Position numbers and translations under genes: made by a program
Shown here: piece after piece, positions 25,922-34,253 of the stretch
Numbering within the stretch: the first letter of the stretch is position 1
Layout: the number at the start of each line of letters is the position of its first letter
Assembly: GCF_035917335.1 (NCBI RefSeq)
Contig: NZ_CP109067.1
Span: forward strand, 622,501 to 686,500
Origin: Micromonospora sp. NBC_01813
Lineage (GTDB): Bacteria > Actinomycetota > Actinomycetes > Mycobacteriales > Micromonosporaceae
DNA: 64,000 bases
Reading direction: 5' to 3'
The notes under the pieces: model-generated
What the model was told of the DNA's origin: nothing
Seen by the model: only the letters and a program-made list of their open reading frames with translations
The model's database searches: none

Positions 25922-27604
25922 GTGAACCCATCCCTCGCGGGTGCGGCCGCCAATCGACGTCAATTCCTGGGCCTGCTCGGACTTGGTGCCACCGCGATGG
26001 CCGGTGCTGGACTGCTCGCCGGGTGCAGCCGACCGGCCGGCACCTCCGGCACGGCGACCAACGTCGACGCGATCAGCGCGGTGCTGCCCAAGTACCAGCC
26101 GGTCGAACTGGTCACCCCGGACATCGCCGGAGTCCGCCCGATCGCCGACGGCTACCTCAAGTACCCGGCGGAGCTGGTCAAGGCGGTCACCGAGACACCG
26201 GGCAACAGCGACGAGCCGATCAGCGCGATGACCCCCTGGTGGGGGCCGACCCCACCCGGCCGGGACCGCAACGCCTACCTGCAGGCGGTCAACGAGCAAC
26301 TCGGCGTACCGGTCGACTTCAGCGTGCAGGACGGCAACACGTACGCCGACAAGCTCAGCGCCACCCTCGGCGCCCGCGACGTGCCGGATCTACTCTGCGC
26401 CCCGAACTGGGAGATCGACAAGATTCCGCGTTTCTCCGACGCGGTCTCCACGCTGTTCGAGGACCTCACCGACCACCTCGCCGGCGACGCCGCGTCGGCC
26501 TACCCGCACCTGGCCAGCTTCACCACCGGCGCCTGGCAGTACGCCGTCTGGGGTGGCCGGCTGGCCGCCGTGCCGTGGCCGACCGACAACCCCTTCCCGT
26601 ACGCGCTGTTCTACCGCAAGGACCTCACCGACGCCGCCGGTGCGCAGGCCCCGGCCAACATCGAGGAACTGTACGAGTTCGGCAAGGCGCTGACCGACCC
26701 GGGCCGCAACGTCTGGGCCTTCGGCTCGGTGTTCAACATGGTGCAGATGTTCTACGGCGTACCCGGCTCACAGGGCGGCTGGCGGCAGACCGACGGCGGC
26801 GGCCTGGAGTTCAAGTACGAAACCGAGGAGTACCGCGCGGCCCTCGAGTTCACCACCAAACTCTTCGCCGAAGGACTGGTGCACCCGGACATCGCCGAGA
26901 GCCGCGGGTCGGCGGACGCCAAGCAACTGTTCAACAGCGGCCGGACGCTCTGCTACGAGGACGGGGTCGGTGCGTGGCGCGGCATGTACTCCGAGCAGCG
27001 CCAGATCACCCCGACCTTCGACATGCGCCCGGTGCCGATCTTCTCCGCCACCGGCGACGGCGACCCGATCGCCTGGGGCGAGGAGAAGCCCATCTTCTAC
27101 ACCTTCGTCAAGAAGGGTCTCGGCAAGGAGCGCACCGAGGAGATCCTGCGGGTGCTCAACTGGTGTGCGGCACCGTTCGGCTCGCAGGAGTACCACCTGC
27201 GCCAGTACGGCGTCGCCGGGCAGCACCACACCGTCAGCGCCGACGGCAGCCCGGAGGTGACCGAGCTGGGCCGCCAGGAGATGGCCGACCAGTACACGTT
27301 CCTCGTCGGGCGCTACCCGGCGATCGTGCAGACCGCCGACGTGCCCGGCTTCGTGGAGAAGCTGCTCGCCTACTCCAACGAGACGGTCAAGTACCTGGAG
27401 CCCAACCCGTGGGCCGGCATCAAACTGGAGTTTCCCGCCAACTACTCCCGAGTGGGGCAGCCGACCGAGGACAAGATCCTCGACGTGCTGCGTGGCCGCC
27501 GGCCGACCAGCGACCTCGAGCAGATCGTCAGCGAATGGCGCAGCGGCGGCGGTGACGAGGGCCGCGACTTCTTCGCCAAGGCGCTCGAAGACAACGGTCG
27601 ATGA
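25922..27604 (+). CDS. ABC sugar-binding lipoprotein, LplA/YtcQ-like
   Basis: A 560-residue extracellular solute-binding protein. GTG start with AAGGGAG upstream. The signal combines a twin-arginine motif (NRRQFLGLLGLG) with a lipobox (GLLAGCS), so it is likely a Tat-exported lipoprotein. The large size and motifs such as TPWWGPTPPGRDRN match the big family 1 binding proteins that pair with LplB/YtcP-type permeases and carry oligosaccharides from plant cell walls. The first permease gene overlaps its stop (ATGA). It is the first gene of a three-gene operon divergent from the ROK regulator. Confidence 0.92.
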   Translation: MNPSLAGAAANRRQFLGLLGLGATAMAGAGLLAGCSRPAGTSGTATNVDAISAVLPKYQPVELVTPDIAGVRPIADGYLKYPAELVKAVTETPGNSDEPISAMTPWWGPTPPGRDRNAYLQAVNEQLGVPVDFSVQDGNTYADKLSATLGARDVPDLLCAPNWEIDKIPRFSDAVSTLFEDLTDHLAGDAASAYPHLASFTTGAWQYAVWGGRLAAVPWPTDNPFPYALFYRKDLTDAAGAQAPANIEELYEFGKALTDPGRNVWAFGSVFNMVQMFYGVPGSQGGWRQTDGGGLEFKYETEEYRAALEFTTKLFAEGLVHPDIAESRGSADAKQLFNSGRTLCYEDGVGAWRGMYSEQRQITPTFDMRPVPIFSATGDGDPIAWGEEKPIFYTFVKKGLGKERTEEILRVLNWCAAPFGSQEYHLRQYGVAGQHHTVSADGSPEVTELGRQEMADQYTFLVGRYPAIVQTADVPGFVEKLLAYSNETVKYLEPNPWAGIKLEFPANYSRVGQPTEDKILDVLRGRRPTSDLEQIVSEWRSGGGDEGRDFFAKALEDNGR

Positions 27605-28581
27605 CCTCCACCGACACCTCGGTGACCGCTGGCTCCGGTGACCACCGGGGCCGGCGGCCGCCGCTGCGGGCCCGACTGCGCCGCGACTGGCCGCTGCTGG
27701 CGATGGCCGCCCCGGCCGCGCTGCTGCTGGTGGTCTTCCACTACCTGCCGACCGTCGGCAACGTCATCGCCTTCCAGGACTACAACCCGTGGGTCGGTGA
27801 CAACGCGTTCGAGGCGTTCATCTACAGCGAATGGATCGGGTTCGGCAACTTCGAGACCCTCTTCCGGGACCCGGCGTTCTGGGACGCCGTCCGCAACACG
27901 CTGACCATCACCGCGTTCCAGCTGGTCTTCTTCTTCCCGCTACCGATCCTGCTGGCGATCCTGCTGCACAGCATCCTGTCGGGCCGGATCCGCGGCATCA
28001 TCCAGAGCGTCGTCTACCTGCCGCACTTCTTCAGCTGGGTGCTGGTGGTGACGTTCTTCATGCAGATGCTCGGCGGCGCCGGCCTGCTGGCCCAGCGGAT
28101 GCGCGAGGCCGGCCTGCAGCCGATGAGCATCATGAGCAACCCGGACACCTTCATCGTCCTGGTCACCGCCGAGTCGGTGTGGAAGGACGTCGGCTGGGGG
28201 GCGATCATCTTTCTCGCCGCGCTCAGCGCCATCGACCAGAACCTGTACGAGGCGGCCGCCGCCGACGGGGCCGGTCGGTGGCGGCGACTGTGGCACATCA
28301 CCCTGCCCGGCCTGCGTCCGGTGATCGTGCTGCTGCTGATCCTGCGCCTCGGCGACGCGCTCAGCGTCGGCTTCGAACAGTTCATCCTGCAACGGGAGGC
28401 GGTCGGCCGGCAGGCCGCCGAAGTCCTCGACACCTACGTCTACTACCAGGCGATCATCCCGCAGCAGTGGGGGATGGGCGCTGCGGCTGGGCTGTTCAAG
28501 GGCGTCATCGGGCTGGTCCTGATCATCGCCGCGAACAAGTTCGCCCACCGCATCGGCGAGCAGGGAGTGTATTCCAGGTGA
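27601..28581 (+). CDS. ABC sugar permease, LplB-like
   Basis: A 326-residue integral membrane protein with six transmembrane segments. After a basic cytoplasmic start it has FHYLPTVGNVIAFQDYNPW and, in the fourth cytoplasmic loop, the EAAAADGAGRWRRLWHITLPG (EAA) motif that contacts the ATPase subunit. Closest in style to LplB/YteP permeases of the CUT1 group. ATG overlaps the binding-protein stop and the next permease starts inside its own stop (GTGA), so translation is coupled through the operon. Confidence 0.92.
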   Translation: MTSTDTSVTAGSGDHRGRRPPLRARLRRDWPLLAMAAPAALLLVVFHYLPTVGNVIAFQDYNPWVGDNAFEAFIYSEWIGFGNFETLFRDPAFWDAVRNTLTITAFQLVFFFPLPILLAILLHSILSGRIRGIIQSVVYLPHFFSWVLVVTFFMQMLGGAGLLAQRMREAGLQPMSIMSNPDTFIVLVTAESVWKDVGWGAIIFLAALSAIDQNLYEAAAADGAGRWRRLWHITLPGLRPVIVLLLILRLGDALSVGFEQFILQREAVGRQAAEVLDTYVYYQAIIPQQWGMGAAAGLFKGVIGLVLIIAANKFAHRIGEQGVYSR

Positions 28582-29561
28582 GCATCGCCACCCAGCTGAT
28601 CCGGGGCCGGCGCCCCAAGCTCGATCCGGCGAACCCGCCGCCACGTCGACGGCGACGAGGCGCGCCGGCCCGCCCCGTCTGGGAGGAGCCGCCGAGCCCG
28701 ATCGGCCAGGGGCTCAAGGGCGTCGTCCTGACCGCCATGGTGCTCGCCGTGCTCTTCCCGATGTGGACCGTGCTGGTGACCAGCCTCGCCTCCCGGGAGA
28801 CCATCAACGCCACCGGCGGCATGGTGGTGGTCCCGCGTGAGATCGACCTCTCCGCGTACGTGAACATCTTCTCCGGTGGTCAGATCAGCCGGGCGGTCTG
28901 GGTCAGCACCCTGGTCACCGTGGTCGGCACGACGGTCAGCCTGGTGCTGACCGTGCTGGCCGCGTACGGGATGTCGCGCCGGGACTCGGTCGCGCACCGC
29001 CCGCTGTTGTTCCTGTTCCTGCTGACCTTCCTGATCTACCCGGGCATGGTGCCCAGCTACCTGGTGGTGACCGGACTCGGGTTGAAGAACAGCCTCTGGG
29101 CGTTGATCCTGCCGACCGCGATCAGCGTGTTCAACCTGGTCGTCATCCGGGCGTTCTTCATGAACGTGCCGGGCGAACTGGTCGACGCCGCCCGCATCGA
29201 CGGCGCCGGGGAGTTCCGGATCCTCTGGCAGATCATGCTGCCGTTGTCCAGGGCGGTGATCGCGGTGGTCGGCCTGTTCTACGCGGTCGGCTACTGGAAC
29301 GCGTACTTCAACTCGGTGCTCTACATCGACGACAACGACAAGTGGCCGATCCAGCGGGTGCTGCAGAGTTACATCCTGGCCGGGCAGTCACCGTCGGTCA
29401 CCGGTGCACCGGTGAACATCCCCGGCGTCACCGCGTACCCGCCGACCCTGGCGGTGAAGATGGCGGTCGTGGTGATCACCGTACTGCCGGCGATCATCAT
29501 CTTCCCGTTCGTGCAGCGCCACTTCACCAAGGGCGTCATCACCGGAGCCGTCAAGGGCTGA
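28578..29561 (+). CDS. ABC sugar permease, YtcP-like
   Basis: A 327-residue membrane permease, partner of the LplB-like subunit. GTG start with GGGAG upstream, overlapping the previous stop. A Pro/Arg-rich 50-residue cytoplasmic N-terminus precedes the first transmembrane segment; the EAA-type motif ELVDAARIDGAGEFRILWQ and the C-terminal FVQRHFTKGVITGAVKG are typical of CarB/YtcP-type CUT1 permeases. No ATPase gene follows: the operon ends at a strong hairpin, so a shared MsiK-like ATPase from elsewhere in the genome is presumed. Confidence 0.92.
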   Translation: MSIATQLIRGRRPKLDPANPPPRRRRRGAPARPVWEEPPSPIGQGLKGVVLTAMVLAVLFPMWTVLVTSLASRETINATGGMVVVPREIDLSAYVNIFSGGQISRAVWVSTLVTVVGTTVSLVLTVLAAYGMSRRDSVAHRPLLFLFLLTFLIYPGMVPSYLVVTGLGLKNSLWALILPTAISVFNLVVIRAFFMNVPGELVDAARIDGAGEFRILWQIMLPLSRAVIAVVGLFYAVGYWNAYFNSVLYIDDNDKWPIQRVLQSYILAGQSPSVTGAPVNIPGVTAYPPTLAVKMAVVVITVLPAIIIFPFVQRHFTKGVITGAVKG

Positions 29562-29565
29562 CCCA

Positions 29566-29594
29566 CCCCCCAAGATCGTCGCGATCTTGGGGGG
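29566..29594. terminator. Perfect stem-loop terminator between importer operon and GH31
   Basis: A 13-bp perfect stem (six C, then AAGATCG, pairing with CGATCTT and six G) with a 3-nt loop. It lies 4 bp after the permease stop and 11 bp before the convergent GH31 stop, so it serves both. Its core AAGATCG/CGATCTT also occurs in the hairpin at 18384-18445. Confidence 0.85.
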
Positions 29595-29605
29595 CGGGCG
29601 GTGTT

Positions 29606-31912
29606 TCAGGCGGGGGTGGGGTCGATCAGGACGGTGGTGGGCGGGGTGGCGCCGGCCACCGGGGCACACTCGACCCGGCGTACCCGCAGCGGGCCGTCCA
29701 CCGACACCCGCAGTGTGTCCCCGTCGCGGACCGCCCGGATCGTGGTGTCCCCGTCGACGTCGCTCACCACCGTCTCGGCGCTGACGCCACCCCAGCTGGT
29801 CACCGTGACATCGGTGAACGGGCCGTCGCCGACGACGTCACCCACCTCGGTGGTCGCGATCAGCGCGCCATGGCGTACGTAGAGCGGGATCCGGTGCAGC
29901 GGGGTGTTGACCCGCAGGTGGCGGCCGCCGGTGTGCACCTCGCCGGTCCAGTGGTCGACCCAGTCGCCGGCCGGCAGGTAGACCTGCCGCTGTCCGTCCG
30001 GACTGATCATCGGAGCCACCAGCAGGTCGGTGCCGAGCCGGTACTCCAACTCGGCGCCCCAGGCGGCCGGGTCGTCCGGCGAGTCGACCAGCAACGCCCG
30101 CATCATCGGCGCGCCGGTCCTCGCGGCGGTCACCGCCGCCGAGTACAGGTAGGGCATCAGCCGGTAGCGCAGCCGGATCGCCTCGACCGCGTCGCGGGCG
30201 GCGTCGGCGGGGAAGTCCCAGGGCAGCCGGCTGGTGGTGCCGTGGAACCGGACCAGCGGCGACAACGCGCCGAACTGCGCCCACCGCACGTACAGATCCG
30301 GGGTCGGGGTGCCGTGGAAGCCGCCGGCGTCGTGGCTCCAGAACGGTACGCCGGACAATCCGTGTGACAGGCCGCCGCGCAGCGTGCTGGCCAGCCCGGG
30401 ATAGGTGGCGTTGACGTCGCCGCTCCACTGTGCCGAGTGCCGCTGCCCGCCGAGGAACGACGACCGGGCCCAGACCATGTCGTGCCCGGCGACCTCCCGG
30501 GTCACCGCCGACACCGCATCGTTGAACAGCAGCGTGTAGACGTTGTGCAGCTCCACCCCGGTCATCCCGTTGTGGGCCACCGCGTCGGCCGGCACCCCCT
30601 CGGCGAAGTCGGTCTTGAACACCATCGCGCCCTGACGCAGCAGGTCGCGCAGCAGCCCGGTGAACCACTGCGTGGCCGCCGGGTTGGTGAAGTCGACGAT
30701 GCCGCAGACCGGGTAGGAGCCGTGCCAGACGTCGGCGATGTAGGTGGAGCCGTCGGCTCGGCGCAGGAAGTAGCCGGCGGCGTCGGCCTGGGCGAAGACC
30801 GGACTGCCGGTCATGATGTACGGGTTCATCCAGAGGCTGACCTTGAAGCCCTGCTCGGTGAGGGTGGCCAGCATGCCGGCCGGATCGGGGAAGTTGGCGG
30901 CGTCCCAGGCCATGTCCGACCAGGCGCCGTCGGCCTGCCAGTAGCAGTCCAGGTGCAGCACGTCGCAGGGGATGCCGTCGGCCCGGATGCGCCGGGCCCG
31001 GTCGAGGACCTTCTCCTGGGTGTCGACGTAGAAGCCGGACGAGATCCAGGTGCCGAACGCCCACTTCGGCGGCAACGCTGGCCGGCCGGTCAGCCCGTCG
31101 TAGCGGCCCAGGATCTGCGCCGGAGTCGGCCCGGCGATCACGTAGTAGTCGATCAGGTCGTCCGGCACCAGGATCTGTACGCAGCTGTGGGTGGACGCGC
31201 AGATGTCGAACTCGACCGGCATTCCGCTGTCGACCAGCACGCCGTAGCCCCGGTCGGACAGGTAGAGCGGGATGTTCTTGTGCGAGCGGTCCGACTCCGC
31301 GCCGAAGGCGTCGAAGTTCCACATCAGCGCCCGCTGGCCGCGTTTGTCCAGCCGGGTGAACTTCTCGCCGAGGCCGACGAACCGTTCGTCGCCGGGGGCG
31401 TCGAAACACTCGTGGTACGCGGCGACCGTGCCGTCGACCAGGGACCGCCCGAACGGCAGGGTCCGCAGCCGGCCGCTGATGTCGCGTTCACCGCGATTCT
31501 GGCTCAGCAGCACCCGACCGTGGGCGTCGAGGAAACGCAGGTGCCACGGGTCGAGGCGGAGCTCGGCCACCACCGGTCCGGCGTCGATGCGAACCAGGTC
31601 GTCGCTGGCGGTGATCCTCGCCGGGTGGACCGACGTGGCGACCAGCGGCAGCGCCCGCGCGGAGCGGCTGCGGGCGTGCGGGTCGGCGCTGAGCCGGACG
31701 CGGATCACCCCTTCGGCGGCGGCGCTGACCGACACCGTCAACGAGTCGCCGTCGGCGGTGCTGCCCTTGCAGGTCACCCCGCTCGCGTCGGCGCTGAGCA
31801 CCTCGGCGCGCACCAGCGCGGACAGGCCCTGCTCGCCCGGCGCGCGCACCGGCAGGTCGGGCGGGTCGGCGACGAAGGTCTCGTGGGGGACCAGGGGCGG
31901 ACGGTACGGCAT
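29606..31912 (-). CDS. GH31 alpha-xylosidase
   Basis: A 768-residue enzyme. ATG with GAGGAG upstream; the longer open frame beyond is non-coding. It has the GH31 signatures GLGEKFTRLDKRG, WAFGTWISSGFY, CDVLHLDCYWQ, the nucleophile in MVFKTDFAEGVP (Asp near 435) and the acid/base in AQWSGDVNATYPGL (Asp near 499), then AQFGALSPLVRFHG. The KTDF pattern and overall organisation resemble YicI-type alpha-xylosidases rather than alpha-glucosidases. No signal peptide, so it likely acts on imported xyloglucan oligosaccharides such as isoprimeverose. It is divergent from GH42 across a region with the ROK-type element. Confidence 0.9.
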   Translation of the reverse strand: MPYRPPLVPHETFVADPPDLPVRAPGEQGLSALVRAEVLSADASGVTCKGSTADGDSLTVSVSAAAEGVIRVRLSADPHARSRSARALPLVATSVHPARITASDDLVRIDAGPVVAELRLDPWHLRFLDAHGRVLLSQNRGERDISGRLRTLPFGRSLVDGTVAAYHECFDAPGDERFVGLGEKFTRLDKRGQRALMWNFDAFGAESDRSHKNIPLYLSDRGYGVLVDSGMPVEFDICASTHSCVQILVPDDLIDYYVIAGPTPAQILGRYDGLTGRPALPPKWAFGTWISSGFYVDTQEKVLDRARRIRADGIPCDVLHLDCYWQADGAWSDMAWDAANFPDPAGMLATLTEQGFKVSLWMNPYIMTGSPVFAQADAAGYFLRRADGSTYIADVWHGSYPVCGIVDFTNPAATQWFTGLLRDLLRQGAMVFKTDFAEGVPADAVAHNGMTGVELHNVYTLLFNDAVSAVTREVAGHDMVWARSSFLGGQRHSAQWSGDVNATYPGLASTLRGGLSHGLSGVPFWSHDAGGFHGTPTPDLYVRWAQFGALSPLVRFHGTTSRLPWDFPADAARDAVEAIRLRYRLMPYLYSAAVTAARTGAPMMRALLVDSPDDPAAWGAELEYRLGTDLLVAPMISPDGQRQVYLPAGDWVDHWTGEVHTGGRHLRVNTPLHRIPLYVRHGALIATTEVGDVVGDGPFTDVTVTSWGGVSAETVVSDVDGDTTIRAVRDGDTLRVSVDGPLRVRRVECAPVAGATPPTTVLIDPTPA

Positions 31913-31979
31913 GCGGTCTCCTCGACTCGTCCGGCGCTCGATGCTCCCTGATGGAGCCACCGGCATGGGGGCGACTAAA

Positions 31980-32004
31980 TTAGTTTCTTTGCTAACCCAA
32001 CAAA
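31980..32004. promoter_or_regulatory. Candidate ROK operator between GH31 and GH42
   Basis: An AT-rich 25-bp element beginning TTAGTTTCTTTG and ending AACAAA, adjoining ACTAAATTAGT. It matches the element upstream of the ABC importer at 18 of 25 positions. It lies 68 bp before GH31 and 26 bp before GH42, so one bound repressor could control both divergent genes. Confidence 0.6.
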
Positions 32005-32029
32005 CTGTCAACGGCGAAGGGGGCCATCG

Positions 32030-34084
32030 ATGCGCTGGCCGACAGGACTCGACGGGCTCTGCTATGGCGGGGACTACAACCCCGAACAGTGGCCGGAGTC
32101 CACCTGGCGCGACGACGTGGCCCTGATGCGCCAGGCCAAGGTCAACCTGGTGACCGTCGGGGTGTTCGCCTGGTCCCGGCTCGAACCCCGGCCGGGGCAG
32201 TACGCCGTCGACTGGCTGGACCGGCTGCTCGACCTGCTGCACGCCGGCGGGATCAAGGTGGTGCTGGCCACGCCGACCGCCTCGCCGCCGCCGTGGTTCT
32301 CCCTGGCCCACCCGGACGCGTTGCCGGTCACCGCAGATGGGGTGCGGCTGCACCACGGCAGCCGGGACACCTACTGCGCGGCCGCCCCGGCGTACCGCGA
32401 CGCCGCCCGCGCGATCGCGACGATGCTCGCCGAGCGCTACCGCGACCATCCGGCGCTGGCCATGTGGCACGTGCACAACGAGTACGGGACGACCTGCCAC
32501 TGCCCGCACACCGCCGCGGCGTTCCGGCGCTGGCTGCGGGACCGCTACGGCGACCTGGACACCCTCAACGAGGCGTGGACCGGGGCGTTCTGGAGCCAGT
32601 GGTACTCCGACTGGACCCAGATCGACACGCCACGCGCCACCCAGTACCTGACCAACCCGACCCAGGCGCTGGACTTCCGGCGGTTCTGGTCCGACGAACT
32701 GCTCGCCGCGTACCTCGACCAGCGCGACCTGCTACGCCGGATCACCCCGCAGGTGCCGGTCACCACCAACTACGTGCTCGGCGACTGGGTGCCGGTCGAC
32801 CACGCCCGGTGGTCGCGCGAGGTCGACCTGGTGGCGATCGACCACTACCCGGGCGAGACCGACCGGCGGGCCGAGGAGCAGACCGCGCTCGCTGGCGACC
32901 TGGCCCGGTCCTGGTCCGGCCGTCGACCGTGGCTGCTGATGGAGAGCGCGCCCAACCTCATCCACCGGTACGCCGAGGGCGTCGCGTACGCCAAGGAGCC
33001 GGACCGGATGCTGCGGCACAGCATTTCTCACGTCGCCCGGGGCTCCCGAGGGGCGATGTTCTTCCAGTGGCGGGCACCGCGTGGCGGCGCCGAGGCGTTC
33101 CACTCGGCGATGGTGCCGCACGCCGGGGCGGACAGCCGGACCTTCCGGGCGACGGTGCGCCTCGGCGAGCTACTGGAGCAGTTGGCGGAGACCGACGCGG
33201 GGCAGGTGCCGGCCCAGGTCGCGGTCGGCTGGGACGCCGCCAGCGGCTGGGCGCTGCAACATCCGGGGCTGCCGTCGCGGCACATCGCGTACGCCGACGA
33301 GGTGGCCGCCGCGCACCGGTCGCTGTGGCGCTGCGGCATCCCGACCGACTTCGTCTGCCCGGCGGCGGGGCAGCTGGACCTGACCGGTTACCGGATGCTG
33401 GTGCTGCCCGCCCTCTACCTGATGAGCGACGAACTCGCCGACGACCTCGGCCGGTGGGTGCACGCCGGCGGGCACCTGGTGGTCAGCTACCTGTCCGGGG
33501 TGGCGGACCTGTCCGCCCGGGTCCGGCTCGGCGGATACCCGGGCGCGCTGCGCGACCTGCTCGGCGTACGCGCGGAGGAGTTTCTGCCGCTCGGGCCGGA
33601 CGCCGCGGTGGCACTCACCGGCGGTCGGACCGGTCGGCTCTGGCAGGAGCGATTCACGCTGCACGGCGCGGACCAGGTGCTGGCGTACCGCGACGGGCCG
33701 CTCGCCGGCGCGCCGGCGGTGACCCGCCGACGGGTCGGCGCCGGAACCGCCTGGTACCTGTCCACCCGGCTGGACGACAACGCGTACCGGGATCTGTTGG
33801 CGGTGGTGGCCGCCGAGGCCCGGGTGGCACCGGTGCTGCCCGGGGTGCCGGCCGGTGTCGAAGCGGTGCGCAAGGTGTCCGGTGACCGTCGCTGGTTGTT
33901 CCTGTTCAACCATGGCCCTGTCGCCGCCGAGGTCGACGCCTGGGGGGAGGATCTGGCCAGCGGCGAGCCGGTCGGTGGTCCGGTGATCGTCGAAGCCGGT
34001 GCGGTGGTGGTGCTGCGCGAGCAGGCCCGGTCGCGGCGCGGGCGCCGGCGGATCGCGCGGGTTCCCGCCATCGGTGATCATTGA
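32030..34084 (+). CDS. GH42 beta-galactosidase
   Basis: A 684-residue enzyme. ATG preceded by GAAGGGGG. GH42 features: GLCYGGDYNPEQWPESTW at the start, VNLVTVGVFAWSRLEP, the acid/base Glu151 in WHVHNEYGTTCHCPHT, the nucleophile Glu305 in LLMESAPNLIH, and the trimerisation domain from about residue 385. CHC downstream of the acid/base includes Cys of the zinc site known in some members. No signal peptide: intracellular cleavage of galactose from imported oligosaccharides, either from xyloglucan side chains or from pectic galactan. It is divergent from GH31 and followed by PL11. Confidence 0.93.
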   Translation: MRWPTGLDGLCYGGDYNPEQWPESTWRDDVALMRQAKVNLVTVGVFAWSRLEPRPGQYAVDWLDRLLDLLHAGGIKVVLATPTASPPPWFSLAHPDALPVTADGVRLHHGSRDTYCAAAPAYRDAARAIATMLAERYRDHPALAMWHVHNEYGTTCHCPHTAAAFRRWLRDRYGDLDTLNEAWTGAFWSQWYSDWTQIDTPRATQYLTNPTQALDFRRFWSDELLAAYLDQRDLLRRITPQVPVTTNYVLGDWVPVDHARWSREVDLVAIDHYPGETDRRAEEQTALAGDLARSWSGRRPWLLMESAPNLIHRYAEGVAYAKEPDRMLRHSISHVARGSRGAMFFQWRAPRGGAEAFHSAMVPHAGADSRTFRATVRLGELLEQLAETDAGQVPAQVAVGWDAASGWALQHPGLPSRHIAYADEVAAAHRSLWRCGIPTDFVCPAAGQLDLTGYRMLVLPALYLMSDELADDLGRWVHAGGHLVVSYLSGVADLSARVRLGGYPGALRDLLGVRAEEFLPLGPDAAVALTGGRTGRLWQERFTLHGADQVLAYRDGPLAGAPAVTRRRVGAGTAWYLSTRLDDNAYRDLLAVVAAEARVAPVLPGVPAGVEAVRKVSGDRRWLFLFNHGPVAAEVDAWGEDLASGEPVGGPVIVEAGAVVVLREQARSRRGRRRIARVPAIGDH

Positions 34085-34253
34085 TCGAAGGAAAGCGGTT
34101 GCCCTAGCATGGGAGCCGCACGGGAGCCAACCGTCGACGCTCGCTCGCGAAGCGGTCGAGCTGATCCGCACCACGCCACCGGCGTACCTCCCCGGCCGGG
34201 CAAAGCCGGGCCGTCCGCCGGATCGGCGGTGCCCGCACGCTCCCGGAGACCCC

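Noticed and set aside
34088-34110. LacI-like box (GAAAGCGGTT) and -10-like TAGCAT upstream of PL11
   Set aside because: Symmetry is poor and the -35 is absent; not strong enough to list as a feature.
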